64,000 nucleotides of DNA, taken from positions 1,426,001 through 1,490,000 of the forward strand of contig NZ_AHCF03000003.1 in the NCBI RefSeq assembly GCF_000238275.3. The letters are read 5' to 3'. The notes under the pieces are model-generated. The model worked only from the letters and a program-made list of their open reading frames with translations, was not told where the DNA came from and ran no database searches. Position 1 is the stretch's first letter; each line of letters begins with the position of its first letter. Made by a program: the position numbers and the translations under genes. This stretch comes from Pseudoalteromonas undina (GTDB lineage Bacteria > Pseudomonadota > Gammaproteobacteria > Enterobacterales > Alteromonadaceae). This document shows, piece by piece, positions 48,874-58,391 of the stretch.

Positions 48874-50952
48874 ATGAAAAAGAGTTTAATTGCAGCGGCG
48901 CTCGCTGCCACATTTATTACTGGCTGTTCTGAGCCACAAACAACAAAAACTGAGCAAGTAGCAGCAGTTGCAGAAAAGCCACAAGCAACAGAGCAAGCCG
49001 AATTAGGCACGTTTGGGGTTGATTTAACTGCGCGTAACGAAGCTGTAAAACCAGGCGACGATTTCTTCATGTACGCCAGTGGTTCATGGTACGACAACTA
49101 TGAAATGCCAGCAGATAAAACCCGTTACGGTGCATTCTCTGCGCTAGCTGAGCGCAGTGAAGATCGCGTTAAAGAAATTATTGAAGAAATTGCAGCGCGT
49201 GAAAACTTAAACGCCGAAGAGCAACTAGTCGCTGACTTTTATAACTCGTACATGGATACCGAGACGCTTAATAAACTTGGTATCACGCCAATTAAGCCGT
49301 TGCTTAACGACATTAATACGGTTGCCTCTACTGATGATTTGGCAAAAGTATTTGGCCAATCTTGGCTTACGGGTGTGCGTGCTCCAATTGGTGGCGGTAT
49401 GTGGTTTAACCGTTTAGATCCCAATAAATACGAAATGTCATTAGGTGCAGGTGGCTTAGGCTTACCTGATCGTTCTTACTACCTTGAAGATGCAGAACGT
49501 TTTGTAAAAACCCGTGAAGCGTATGTTGCACATATTGCCGATATGCTTAAATTTGCAGGGGTTGATAATACCACAGAGCGTGCACAAGCGATTTTAGCGC
49601 TTGAAACCAAAATTGCAGAAGGTCATTGGCCGCGTGAAAAACGCCGTAATCGCGATTTAACCCTAAACCAAGTAAAACGTGATGAGCTAAGTACGCAATA
49701 CCCCGGGTTTAACTGGGATTTATATTTTGCGCAAACAGGTTATAAAGTACCACAATTAAACGTATCGCAGCCTGAACCTGTTAAAGCCATGATTGACCTA
49801 ATCAATAACGAAGATTTAAGCGTATGGAAAGACTACCTTACATATCATGCGATTAATGGTAACTCACGACTATTATCTGAAGAAATATTTAACACTAGCT
49901 TTGCCTTTTATGGAAAAGAGTTAAATGGTCAACAAGAGCCACGTCCACGCTGGAAACGCGCTATCAGCCAAATGTCTGGCACTAGCTCATTGGGCTTTGC
50001 AATTGGTAAAATTTACGTAGATCGTTATTTCCCTGAGTCATCTAAGCAACAAATGTCTGAGCTTGTTGAAAACTTACGCACAGCACTTGGTGAGCGTATT
50101 GATAACTTAGACTGGATGGGCGCAGAAACAAAAGTAAATGCGCGTGCAAAATTAGCGGCGTTTGTGCCAAAAATTGGTTATCCAGATGAATGGCAATCGT
50201 ATGAAGGCTTAAGCATTAGCAAAAATGATTTAATGACTAATGTAAAAAATATGCGTGAGTTTTTCCAGGCTGAAAGTGTAGAAAAAGAGCTGAAAAAGAC
50301 CGATCGTAATCGTTGGGGCATGACACCACAACGTGTTAATGCTTACTACAATAGTTCGTTTAACGAAATTGTATTCCCTGCCGCTATACTACAACCGCCA
50401 TTTTTCGATCCAAATGCAGATCCAGCAGTAAACTACGGTGGCATTGGCGCTGTAATTGGCCATGAGATGGGCCATGGCTTTGATGATCAGGGCTCAAAAT
50501 CTGACGCTAACGGCATTCAACGTAACTGGTGGACTGATGAAGATCGTGCTGCTTTTGATGCTAAAGCCGACAAGCTCGCTGCTCAGTACAGCAAATATGA
50601 GCCAATTCCAGGTAACTTTGTAAATGGCCGCAACAGTTTAGGTGAAAATATTGGTGATGTGGGTGGTTTAGCCATGGCTTATCATGCTTACAAACTAAGC
50701 TTAAATGGTAAAGAAGCACCGGTAATTGACGGTGTAACCGGCGATCAACGTTTCTTCTTAGCATGGGCACAAGTATGGAAAGAAAAACGTACTGAGCAAA
50801 GCATGTTAAATCAATTACGTGGTGGTACACACGCACCGGGTCGCTTTAGAGCACAAGCACCTCGTAACCATGACGCTTGGTATAAAGCATTTGATGTAAA
50901 ACCAGGCGATCAGTTATACCTACCAGAAGAAGAACGCGTTCGTATTTGGTAA
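48874..50952 (+). CDS. M13 family (neprilysin/PepO) zinc metallopeptidase lipoprotein
   Basis: 692-residue oligopeptidase. The N-terminus is a lipoprotein signal with lipobox ITGC (Cys18); Ser follows, favouring the outer membrane. The zinc site is HEMGH (H530, E531, H534) with E591 in ENIGDVGGLA. NAYYNSSFNEIVFPAAILQPPFF precedes it and the C-terminal W is the usual end. M13 enzymes cleave peptides of limited size outside or in the periplasm. Single gene with a terminator. Confidence 0.93.
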   Translation: MKKSLIAAALAATFITGCSEPQTTKTEQVAAVAEKPQATEQAELGTFGVDLTARNEAVKPGDDFFMYASGSWYDNYEMPADKTRYGAFSALAERSEDRVKEIIEEIAARENLNAEEQLVADFYNSYMDTETLNKLGITPIKPLLNDINTVASTDDLAKVFGQSWLTGVRAPIGGGMWFNRLDPNKYEMSLGAGGLGLPDRSYYLEDAERFVKTREAYVAHIADMLKFAGVDNTTERAQAILALETKIAEGHWPREKRRNRDLTLNQVKRDELSTQYPGFNWDLYFAQTGYKVPQLNVSQPEPVKAMIDLINNEDLSVWKDYLTYHAINGNSRLLSEEIFNTSFAFYGKELNGQQEPRPRWKRAISQMSGTSSLGFAIGKIYVDRYFPESSKQQMSELVENLRTALGERIDNLDWMGAETKVNARAKLAAFVPKIGYPDEWQSYEGLSISKNDLMTNVKNMREFFQAESVEKELKKTDRNRWGMTPQRVNAYYNSSFNEIVFPAAILQPPFFDPNADPAVNYGGIGAVIGHEMGHGFDDQGSKSDANGIQRNWWTDEDRAAFDAKADKLAAQYSKYEPIPGNFVNGRNSLGENIGDVGGLAMAYHAYKLSLNGKEAPVIDGVTGDQRFFLAWAQVWKEKRTEQSMLNQLRGGTHAPGRFRAQAPRNHDAWYKAFDVKPGDQLYLPEEERVRIW

Positions 50953-50986
50953 TCCCCTAACAACCGTTCATCGTTTGTAACGAATA

Positions 50987-51016
50987 AACAGCCCGCTTAT
51001 GCGGGTTGTTTTATTT
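50987..51016 (+). terminator. Terminator after the M13 peptidase gene
   Basis: AACAGCCCGC / GCGGGTTGTT (ten pairs with one G-T) around a TTAT loop, followed by a T-rich tail. Confidence 0.82.
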
Positions 51017-51117
51017 TTGGCTACTAACAATACTTACTAGCCCTGCCCCGCATTTACCTTTAGAATATGGGCTTGCAATTTTTTTCAATTATTTATACAT
51101 ATTAAGGCGAAACGCAG

Positions 51118-51831
51118 ATGGGAAGAGCTTACCAAAACAAAAAAGATTCAATGGCTAAAACTGCGGGTGCTAAAACTAAAGTTTATTCTAAATACGGTAA
51201 AGAAATTTATATTTGTGCTAAAAATGGCGGTGTTGATCCAGACGGCAACCTAGCACTACGTCGTTTAATTGAACGCGCTAAAAAAGACCAAGTACCGGCT
51301 CACGTAATTGAACGTGCTATTGATAAAGCCAAAGGCGGCGGCGGTGAAGACTATGCAGCCACACGTTATGAAGGTTACGGCCCAGGTAATTGCATGATTA
51401 TTGTTGATTGTTTAACCGACAACAACAAACGTACTTTTGCTGATGTACGTGTATGTTTTACCAAAGCAAACGCTAAAATTGGCGCACAAAACTCAGTTTC
51501 ACACTTGTTTGATCACCTTGCTATTTTTGTGTTTGACGGTGACGACGATGAAACCGTACTTGAAGCGCTGATGATGGCAGATGTTGATGTTACCGACGTT
51601 GAAGTAGAAGATGGCAAAGTGACCGTATTTGCACCGCACACTGAATACAACAATACCCGCACAGCACTTGAAGAAATGGGTGTGACAGAATTTGACGAAG
51701 ACTTAATTGCTTTTGTACCTCAAGTTGAAGCTCCTATTGAAGGCGAAGACGTTGAAGTTATGGAGCGCTTTTTAGCCATGCTTGAAGATTGTGACGACGT
51801 ACAAAACGTGTACCATAACGCTCAATTTTAA
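51118..51831 (+). CDS. yeeN: YebC/PmpR family protein, YeeN subtype
   Basis: 237-residue member of the YebC/TACO1 family. The start [30 protein letters not shown], the [37 protein letters not shown] core and the ending [12 protein letters not shown] follow E. coli YeeN more closely than YebC itself. The family was described as DNA-binding regulators; more recent work links members to ribosomes and difficult peptide sequences. Which applies here cannot be read from sequence. Single gene with its own terminator. Confidence 0.88.
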   Translation: MGRAYQNKKDSMAKTAGAKTKVYSKYGKEIYICAKNGGVDPDGNLALRRLIERAKKDQVPAHVIERAIDKAKGGGGEDYAATRYEGYGPGNCMIIVDCLTDNNKRTFADVRVCFTKANAKIGAQNSVSHLFDHLAIFVFDGDDDETVLEALMMADVDVTDVEVEDGKVTVFAPHTEYNNTRTALEEMGVTEFDEDLIAFVPQVEAPIEGEDVEVMERFLAMLEDCDDVQNVYHNAQF

Positions 51832-51902
51832 TCGTTAAGCGAACAACCTGAACTTCGAATGATAAATCTGTTTCAAGCAGAGTTCAGATCAAATAATGTT
51901 TA

Positions 51903-51926
51903 AAGGTCAACTTAGTTGGCCTTTTT
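51903..51926 (+). terminator. Terminator after yeeN
   Basis: AAGGTCAAC / GTTGGCCTT with a three-base loop (one T-G pair), then five T. Confidence 0.82.
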
Positions 51927-51953
51927 GTTTTATGTAAAATGGATTAATTAATT

Positions 51954-53231
51954 TTGAATACCCTTTCACAACTTCGAAGCGGCCAATTGCTTGGTGCAAC
52001 ACATCTACAATTGGTTGAAACGCTAAGCGACTTTCCTGAAGAAATTTTTACACTTGCTGATACCCTCGAAGTCTTGGATTTATCAAATAACAATTTATCT
52101 GATTTACCTGATGGATTTGCTTGCTTAACAAAATTAAAACGACTGTTTTTGTCGTTTAATCAGTTTAACCATATACCTAAAATACTCGCTAAGTGCCCCG
52201 CTCTTATTATGGTTGCCTTTAAAGGTAACCAAATAACTGAGTTTGCAGATAACAGCCTGCCTAAAGCGATTGAATGGCTTATTCTTACAGATAATAAAAT
52301 AGCCAAACTGCCTGCAACATTTGGCCAATACACTGCGCTTAAAAAGCTGGCTTTGGCAGGTAACCAACTCAGTGCTCTACCAACAAGCATGGCAAACTGC
52401 CATAACTTAGAACTAATTAGACTCTCTGCAAATCAATTAACTCATGTTGATGATTGGCTATTTGAACTTCCTAAGCTTACTTGGCTTGCATTTGCAGGTA
52501 ATTGCTTTAATAAATCACAGTGCCTTACCCAATCAAATTTAACCAATAAACCACTGAGTGACTACTCGCTCAGTAAAGTAATAGGCCAAGGCGCATCAGG
52601 AATTATTCATCTTGCTTATTCAACAAATAAAGAGCCGGTTGCTGTTAAGTTATTTAAAGGGAGTATTACAAGCGATGGTTATCCGCTGGATGAAGTTAAT
52701 TGCTGCTTGCAAGCGCTTGAGCATCCAAACTTAATTAAAGTACTGGCTTACATTGAACAACAGCAGCAGCTTGGTTTAGTGATGGAGTTAATTGATTCAA
52801 GCTTTACGAATCTAGGCTTACCTCCCAGCCTTGATACCTGTACTCGTGATACATTTGAAAGCGATTGCCATTACTCTGCCGATACAATTTATAGCATTGC
52901 AAAGCAAATGGTTAGTACTGTGGCACACTTGCACCAACACAATATAAGCCATGGTGACATTTATGCGCACAATACTATGGTAAACGCGCAAGCAAGGGTT
53001 CTGTTTGGTGATTTTGGCGCAGCTACTGATCTTACTATGCTGAGTGATTATCAACGTCAACAAATGCAATTAATAGAAGTGCGCGCTTTAGGGTGTTTAA
53101 TTGAGGACTTACTTACCACCTGCCACGAGCAAAGTGCTGAAGTAATGCACTTACAACATATTTCGCAGCAATGCATGAGCGAAAATGTTGCACAGCGGCC
53201 AACGCTTAGAGTATTAGCTGACTTTTTATGA
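51954..53231 (+). CDS. Leucine-rich-repeat protein kinase (TTG start)
   Basis: 425 residues combining LRRs and a eukaryote-like kinase. About seven LRRs lie in ~15-190 (repeated LxxLxLSxNxLxxLP form, e.g. LEVLDLSNNNLSDLPDGF, LKKLALAGNQLSALPTSM). The kinase domain is ~205-425: glycine loop IGQGASGIIHLAY, Lys232 in PVAVKLF, catalytic HGD with Asp335 (SHGDIYAHNTM), and DFG with Asp353. HRD is replaced by HGD, as in some bacterial and small-molecule kinases, but Lys, Asp and DFG remain, so it may be active. The start is a TTG with only GGAT as a weak site; no ATG fits. No phosphatase or FHA partner is adjacent. Confidence 0.83.
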   Translation: MNTLSQLRSGQLLGATHLQLVETLSDFPEEIFTLADTLEVLDLSNNNLSDLPDGFACLTKLKRLFLSFNQFNHIPKILAKCPALIMVAFKGNQITEFADNSLPKAIEWLILTDNKIAKLPATFGQYTALKKLALAGNQLSALPTSMANCHNLELIRLSANQLTHVDDWLFELPKLTWLAFAGNCFNKSQCLTQSNLTNKPLSDYSLSKVIGQGASGIIHLAYSTNKEPVAVKLFKGSITSDGYPLDEVNCCLQALEHPNLIKVLAYIEQQQQLGLVMELIDSSFTNLGLPPSLDTCTRDTFESDCHYSADTIYSIAKQMVSTVAHLHQHNISHGDIYAHNTMVNAQARVLFGDFGAATDLTMLSDYQRQQMQLIEVRALGCLIEDLLTTCHEQSAEVMHLQHISQQCMSENVAQRPTLRVLADFL

Positions 53232-53235
53232 TTGC

Positions 53236-53260
53236 TGCGGCCATGAATCTTATGGCCGCA
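53236..53260. terminator. Hairpin between converging LRR-kinase and hydroxylase genes
   Basis: The 9-bp perfect stem TGCGGCCAT / ATGGCCGCA with a seven-base loop lies between the two stop codons. T-runs are weak on both sides. Confidence 0.55.
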
Positions 53261-53275
53261 ATCTAAAACTACAGA

Positions 53276-54400
53276 CTATTTTTGTTTTTTAAACGGGTAA
53301 ATTTGTTGCTTTAGCATACCTACAGGCATGTAGTCCCCGACAACACCATATTCTTTAGGCCACTCTGCTTGCCCCTTTACCGCAGTACCAAATAAGTAAT
53401 CTAAAAACGAGAAATGGGCTGCATAATTTCGATCAATGGCAGCTTTATCGGATGCGTGATGCCAATGGTGAAACTGGGGAGTAACCATAAAATATTTCAA
53501 CCACCCAAATTTTACATTCACGTTAGCATGATTAAATACGGCTTGAAAACCAACAATAATTACATATAAGCTGATTATTTGCTGTGAAAACCCCAGCACA
53601 AATATAGGGGTTAACACTAAACTACGGGTGATCAGTATTTCTAAAATATGCTGACGAGAGCCTGCGAGCCAATCCATTTCTTTGGCACTGTGATGCACAC
53701 CATGAAATCGCCACATAAATGGCACTTCGTGATACGCACGATGCGTCCAATACTGCATTAAATCAGCCACCAAAATAATTAAAAATAGCTGAAGTATAAA
53801 CGGCATTTGCGCTATGTAAGCTTGCAGTGTGCTCGAAACCGCCCAACCAAACCCATAATGAACAAAATGATTAGTAACCAGTAATACAAAGCCCACTATT
53901 AAGTGATTAACAAAGAAATGGTTTAAATCCCCGCGCCATTCACTACGAAGTATTTTTTGCTCTTTACGATGCGGAAGTAGTTTTTCAATTAAAATAAAAA
54001 TTAAGGTAGAGCCTAGTAAGTCTAATATAAACCAATCTAAGCCAATATAAGGAGTGTTATCTGCAAAGTCATTCACTTCAACATTCGGGCCACCAAAGCT
54101 AATGGCCAGTATAATAAAAAACCACGCAGTGGCACCCAAACGCTTATTGGTATTTCGTACAAAATTAAGTAACCCTAAGCTACCGGAAATAATAAGAGCA
54201 ACAAACATGAGCTGACGTAAAAAGTCAACGCTATAGCTTTTGCGTAATTCTGGAGTCGTTAAATATTCCGGAAAGTGGAATGCAAGCACTCCTAAGCAAC
54301 TTAATATTGCCAAAAAGCAAGCAATATAACCGCTGATATTACCCTCACCAATTTGCAGGTGACTAGTACGAAATATTTTTTTAGTGACGTGTTTTAGCAT
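53276..54400 (-). CDS. Sterol desaturase / fatty acid hydroxylase family protein
   Basis: 374-residue membrane protein with about seven hydrophobic helices. The di-iron histidine boxes are present: HRAYHE, HGVHHSAKEMDW and HHWHHASD, with FNHANV between them. This is the bacterial fatty-acid-hydroxylase superfamily, whose members hydroxylate or desaturate lipids or cleave ether lipids. The substrate cannot be assigned. Single gene. Confidence 0.87.
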   Translation of the reverse strand: MLKHVTKKIFRTSHLQIGEGNISGYIACFLAILSCLGVLAFHFPEYLTTPELRKSYSVDFLRQLMFVALIISGSLGLLNFVRNTNKRLGATAWFFIILAISFGGPNVEVNDFADNTPYIGLDWFILDLLGSTLIFILIEKLLPHRKEQKILRSEWRGDLNHFFVNHLIVGFVLLVTNHFVHYGFGWAVSSTLQAYIAQMPFILQLFLIILVADLMQYWTHRAYHEVPFMWRFHGVHHSAKEMDWLAGSRQHILEILITRSLVLTPIFVLGFSQQIISLYVIIVGFQAVFNHANVNVKFGWLKYFMVTPQFHHWHHASDKAAIDRNYAAHFSFLDYLFGTAVKGQAEWPKEYGVVGDYMPVGMLKQQIYPFKKQK

Positions 54401-54474
54401 TATTTTCCTTAATATAATATGCAGTCCCTATTCTAGTGCACATATTCTAGCAAACTTTGGGCTAACTAAAACAC

Positions 54475-54499
54475 AAAAAAAGCCACGCAGTGCGTGGCT
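54475..54499 (-). terminator. Terminator of the edd-eda-gap operon
   Basis: On the minus strand, AGCCACGC / GCGTGGCT around a three-base loop, followed by seven T, 37 bases after the gap stop. Confidence 0.87.
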
Positions 54500-54535
54500 T
54501 GGCTGGATAAAGTAAAATTTAACTACACGGAAAAA

Positions 54536-55540
54536 TTATAAATAAGCACCCAGCGCTTTAACTTGATCTAACATGCGGTTTGAGAAACCCCATTCGTTGT
54601 CGTACCACGCCATAACTTTAACCAATTTACCATCAGCACGCGTTTGCGTTGCATCAAAAATTGATGATGCTGGGTTATGGTTAAAGTCAATAGAAACAAG
54701 CGGTAGCTCATTGTACTCTAAAATACCTTTCATAGAGCCAAACGCAGCGTCTTTAACCACTTGGTTAATTTCTTCAATGCTTGTATCGCGCTTAGCAATA
54801 AAGGTTAAGTCAACCAATGACACATTGATGGTTGGTACACGTACCGCCATGCCATCTAATTTACCGGCAAGTTCAGGCAGTACTAAACCAACGGCTTTCG
54901 CTGCGCCCGTTTTAGTTGGGATCATAGATTGAGTTGCACTTCGCGCACGGTATAAATCTGGGTGGTATACATCAGATAAATTTTGGTCGTTAGTGTATGC
55001 ATGAATGGTGGTCATGCTACCTTGTTCAATTCCTACTGTATCGTTAATTGCTTTAGCAACAGGCGCTAAACAATTGGTTGTACATGAAGCATTAGAAATA
55101 ATGTTGCTATCGGCATTAATTACATCGCTATTTACACCGTGCACTACGGTAGCATCCATATCTGTACCAGGAGCCGATACCACTACTTTTTTCGCGCCCG
55201 CTTCAATATGCTTATTAGCTGCTTCGCGAGAAGTAAATAACCCCGTACATTCAAGTACGATATCAACGTTTAGTTCTTTCCACGGTAAATTAGCAGGGTC
55301 ACGCTCTTGCGTTAGCGTGATCACATCATCGCCAATTAGCATAGTGTTATCTTTAAGTGTTACTTGCTGTGAAAAACGACCATGTACTGAGTCAAACTGA
55401 GTCAGATGAGCATTTACATTGGCTGGGGCTAAATCGTTAATAGCCACAATTTTAATTTCATTATTTTGCGCTGATTCATACAGTGCACGCAATACATTAC
55501 GACCGATACGGCCGTAGCCATTAATTGCTACATTAATCAT
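54536..55540 (-). CDS. gap: Glyceraldehyde-3-phosphate dehydrogenase, ED-cluster type
   Basis: Oxidises glyceraldehyde-3-phosphate with NAD and phosphate. 334 residues: Rossmann [10 protein letters not shown], Asp36 at the NAD ribose position, catalytic Cys153 ([12 protein letters not shown]) and His180 (IHAYTND). The segment [47 protein letters not shown] is the type found next to ED genes in Pseudomonas. It overlaps the eda end by four bases (ATGA), so it is the last gene of edd-eda-gap and processes the triose phosphate that KDPG cleavage yields. Confidence 0.95.
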   Translation of the reverse strand: MINVAINGYGRIGRNVLRALYESAQNNEIKIVAINDLAPANVNAHLTQFDSVHGRFSQQVTLKDNTMLIGDDVITLTQERDPANLPWKELNVDIVLECTGLFTSREAANKHIEAGAKKVVVSAPGTDMDATVVHGVNSDVINADSNIISNASCTTNCLAPVAKAINDTVGIEQGSMTTIHAYTNDQNLSDVYHPDLYRARSATQSMIPTKTGAAKAVGLVLPELAGKLDGMAVRVPTINVSLVDLTFIAKRDTSIEEINQVVKDAAFGSMKGILEYNELPLVSIDFNHNPASSIFDATQTRADGKLVKVMAWYDNEWGFSNRMLDQVKALGAYL

Positions 55541-56169
55541 TTTTGACTCCTATTAACTTCACATGCTTGGCGAGCAAGCGTTTCAATAGCTTGCCAGTCT
55601 TTATTTTCAATAAGTTGTTTGTCTAACATCCACGTACCACCTACACAAATAACATTGTTAAGTGCTAAGTAATCAGGCGCTGTAGCTAAACTAATGCCAC
55701 CGGTTGGACAAAAAGTAATATCAGGTAATGGGCCGCCAATCGACTTAATCATCGCGGTTCCGCCTGCGGCTTCTGCAGGAAAAAACTTTAAAAATTTAAA
55801 GCCGTGCGCTGCTAAATTCATCACTTCGCTTGGGGTTGCTGCACCAGGTAAAAAAGGAATACTTGACTCTTTTGCCAATGCTAATAGTTCATCGCTTACG
55901 CCTGGGCTCACCATAAAGTCAGCGCCCGCTTCTACTGACGCGTTAAAGCTTGCTTTATCAACCACAGTGCCAGTACCTACATAGGCCTCTGGTACTTCAG
56001 CTTTCATTAACTTTACAGCTTGTGCAGCAATTGGTGTACGTAGTGTAATTTCAAGTGCTTTTAAGCCACCGTTGTACAACGCTCTTGCAAGTGGTGCGGC
56101 ATCTTCTAGTTTTTCGATTACCACCACTGGCACAACGGGTGCCGATGCTAAGATTTTTTCAATACTCAT
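55537..56169 (-). CDS. eda: KDPG aldolase (2-dehydro-3-deoxy-phosphogluconate aldolase)
   Basis: Splits KDPG into pyruvate and glyceraldehyde-3-phosphate. 210 residues: Glu40 and Arg44 in LEITLRTP, Schiff-base Lys128 in [11 protein letters not shown], and the phosphate-binding CPTGGIS. I chose the ATG at 56169, preceded by GAGG at eight bases; a TTG seven codons earlier overlaps that site. It starts 33 bases after edd and overlaps gap. Confidence 0.95.
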   Translation of the reverse strand: MSIEKILASAPVVPVVVIEKLEDAAPLARALYNGGLKALEITLRTPIAAQAVKLMKAEVPEAYVGTGTVVDKASFNASVEAGADFMVSPGVSDELLALAKESSIPFLPGAATPSEVMNLAAHGFKFLKFFPAEAAGGTAMIKSIGGPLPDITFCPTGGISLATAPDYLALNNVICVGGTWMLDKQLIENKDWQAIETLARQACEVNRSQK

Positions 56170-56202
56170 TACTTGTTCCTCATTACCCAATATGGCTAAT
56201 TA

Positions 56203-58065
56203 TTATTCAAGTCCAAAAGCACTTGCACCTAAGTCGGCACTGCTTACGATATTTCTAAATCCAGTAAATAATTCACGGCCTGTACCAAATGTTTGGCTTG
56301 CTTGGCTAATTTGTAGCTCACGCTGTGCAAGATCTTCGTCGCTTACATGCAGTTTTAAAATACCATTTGGCGCATCTAAAGTAACAATATCGCCTTCATG
56401 GATTTTAGCTATAATGCCGCCTTCAACTGCTTCAGGTGCTAAGTGGATTGCCGCAGGAACTTTGCCTGATGCACCCGACATACGTCCGTCAGTAACAATA
56501 GCCACTTTGTAGCCCTGATCTTGTAATGTTGCCATTACCGGCGTGAGCTTATGAAGCTCTGGCATGCCTTTAGCTTTAGGGCCTTGCTCTTTAAGAACAG
56601 CAATAAAATCTTGGTTAAGCTCACCACGGCTATATGCGTCTTGTAACTCACCTTGTGAGCTAAATACTTTTGCTGGCGCCGACACCACTTGATGCGACTC
56701 TGCAACAGCAGATACTTTAATAACTGCTTTACCTAAGTTACCCGTTAGTAGCTGTAAACCACCTTGCTTGCTAAATGGATTGCTTACAGGACGAAGTACT
56801 TCTTCATCATGTGAGTTTTCAGGACACGCAACCCATTTAACTTTACTAGGGCCATTGGCATCACTCATAATCAAGTTATCGTCTTTATCAAGCAGTGGCT
56901 CACACATGTAAGGTGCAAGACCTTCGCCTAAAATAGTAGTCACATCTGTATGTAGGTAGCCAGCACTGGCTAATTCACGCATTAAGAAGCCCATACCACC
57001 GGCTGCTTGGAAATGGTTCACATCTGCTGAGCCATTAGGGTAAATACGCGTCAGTAACGGTACAACTGCTGATAAATCAGACATGTCTTTCCACGTAACC
57101 TGAATACCAGCCGCTTTTGCAATCGCCACAATATGGATTGCATGGTTGGTTGAGCCACCAGTTGATAGCAAACCAACGAGGCCATTAATAATGGTTTTTT
57201 CGCTGATCACATCGGCTAAACACGGACCATCTTTGTTTTCTGTAAGCTGCTTGAGCATGGTCTCAACTGCATTACCCGTTAAGCCATCACGCAATTCTGT
57301 GTATGGATTAATAAACGAGCTACCTGGTAAGTGTAAGCCCATAATTTCCATTAACATTTGGTTTGAATTTGCAGTGCCATAAAACGTACACGTACCAGCA
57401 CTGTGATAAGAAGCACTTTCCGCCTCTAATAACTCATCGCGAGATACTAAACCTTGGGCAAACTTCTGACGAACACGTGCTTTGTCTTTATTTGGAATAC
57501 CTGACTGCATTGGTCCTGCTGGTAAAAAATACACAGGTAAGTGACCAAATGATAAAGCACCAATTAATAAGCCAGGAACAATTTTGTCACACACACCTAA
57601 ACAAAACACACCATCAAACACGTCATGCGATAAAGAAACCGCAGTAGACATAGCAATAACGTCACGAGAGAAAAGCGATAGTTCCATGCCGTCACGACCT
57701 TGGGTAACGCCATCACACATCGCAGGTACACCGCCAGCGACTTGCGCGGTCGCGTCAAATTTAGTGGCAATGCTTTTAATTAAATCTGGGTATTCTTTGT
57801 AAGGCACATGCGCAGATAACATGTCGTTGTATGAATTAATAATTGCAAGGTTTGGCACCTCATCTGCTTTTAAACGCGCTTTGTCATCGCTACTGCACGC
57901 AGCCATAACATGGGCAATATTGCCACAGCCTAAACCAGCACGAACTCTTGTTTGTTTTTTTGCGTGCGAAATACGATCTAAATAGGCTTGACGGGTTTGT
58001 TTACTGCGCTCAATAACGCGTTCTGTGACTTCTTGAATTCGAGGGTGCAACATAATTTTACTCAT
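56203..58065 (-). CDS. edd: Phosphogluconate dehydratase
   Basis: Dehydrates 6-phosphogluconate to KDPG, the first committed ED step. 620 residues of the IlvD/Edd family. The Fe-S ligands are Cys159 ([10 protein letters not shown]), Cys226 ([10 protein letters not shown]) and probably Cys117 (AMCDGVTQG). [12 protein letters not shown] and the C-terminal [18 protein letters not shown] are also typical. It leads the edd-eda-gap operon. The promoter region carries two copies of the 14-bp LacI-type operator. The ATG has only a weak ribosome-binding site. Confidence 0.95.
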   Translation of the reverse strand: MSKIMLHPRIQEVTERVIERSKQTRQAYLDRISHAKKQTRVRAGLGCGNIAHVMAACSSDDKARLKADEVPNLAIINSYNDMLSAHVPYKEYPDLIKSIATKFDATAQVAGGVPAMCDGVTQGRDGMELSLFSRDVIAMSTAVSLSHDVFDGVFCLGVCDKIVPGLLIGALSFGHLPVYFLPAGPMQSGIPNKDKARVRQKFAQGLVSRDELLEAESASYHSAGTCTFYGTANSNQMLMEIMGLHLPGSSFINPYTELRDGLTGNAVETMLKQLTENKDGPCLADVISEKTIINGLVGLLSTGGSTNHAIHIVAIAKAAGIQVTWKDMSDLSAVVPLLTRIYPNGSADVNHFQAAGGMGFLMRELASAGYLHTDVTTILGEGLAPYMCEPLLDKDDNLIMSDANGPSKVKWVACPENSHDEEVLRPVSNPFSKQGGLQLLTGNLGKAVIKVSAVAESHQVVSAPAKVFSSQGELQDAYSRGELNQDFIAVLKEQGPKAKGMPELHKLTPVMATLQDQGYKVAIVTDGRMSGASGKVPAAIHLAPEAVEGGIIAKIHEGDIVTLDAPNGILKLHVSDEDLAQRELQISQASQTFGTGRELFTGFRNIVSSADLGASAFGLE

Positions 58066-58067
58066 CT

Positions 58068-58133
58068 CTATTCGTTAGAGGATAAAGGCTCAGTAACAAT
58101 TATAGACTCCACGAAAATAACTGTACTGAGCAT
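58068..58133 (-). CDS. Possible 21-codon leader ORF before edd
   Basis: An ATG at 58133 opens a frame of 21 codons that ends in TAG two bases before the edd ATG. That spacing would allow translational coupling to edd, whose own ribosome-binding site is poor. The leader ORF itself has only a weak TAAG upstream, and its peptide has no familiar composition. It may be chance. Confidence 0.2.
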   Translation of the reverse strand: MLSTVIFVESIIVTEPLSSNE

Positions 58134-58186
58134 CTTTGACTTACCCGTTCAAAGGTACGCTACCAGGGAGCCTCTCACAACAACCC

Positions 58187-58200
58187 TGACACCGGTGTCA
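58187..58200. promoter_or_regulatory. LacI-family operator, edd proximal copy
   Basis: TGACACCGGTGTCA, here extended to the 20-bp palindrome CCCTGACACCGGTGTCAGGG (58184-58203). It would cover the transcription start of the edd promoter at 58205-58234. Confidence 0.85.
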
Positions 58201-58204
58201 GGGT

Positions 58205-58234
58205 ATTAACGCATGACAATGACACCGGTGTCAA
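58205..58234 (-). promoter_or_regulatory. Probable edd promoter
   Basis: On the minus strand, a consensus -35 TTGACA (58234-58229) lies within the distal operator. 18 bases later comes GTTAAT (58210-58205) as -10, putting the start site in the proximal operator. A second possible -10, TATAAT, lies nearer to the gene at about 58096-58101, with a poor -35. Confidence 0.5.
58220..58233. promoter_or_regulatory. LacI-family operator, edd distal copy
   Basis: Second exact TGACACCGGTGTCA, centred 33 bp from the proximal copy, close to three helical turns. It overlaps the -35 box of the edd promoter. Confidence 0.85.
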
Positions 58235-58337
58235 CCCTGAGTAATAAAAATAGTCATTTTTTTTAACATGTGCAATAAATAAACGTGAATTTTTAGTGAA
58301 ATATTAGCGGCAAATAATGAAGGTTAAAAATGCAGAT

Positions 58338-58374
58338 AAAAAAAGCCCGAGTAAGCGTCACTCATACTCGGGCT
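58338..58374 (-). terminator. Terminator of the glk-lacI operon
   Basis: On the minus strand, the 10-bp stem AGCCCGAGTA / TACTCGGGCT with an 11-base loop is followed by seven T. It lies 17 bases after the lacI stop and separates this operon from edd-eda-gap. Confidence 0.87.
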
Positions 58375-58391
58375 ACTGTGAAAAAGCGGTT

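Noticed and set aside
55005..55400. 131-codon plus-strand frame
   Set aside because: Antisense to gap; chance open frame.
56072..56512. 146-codon plus-strand frame across the eda/edd junction
   Set aside because: Opposite strand of two certain genes; no ribosome-binding site and no domain.
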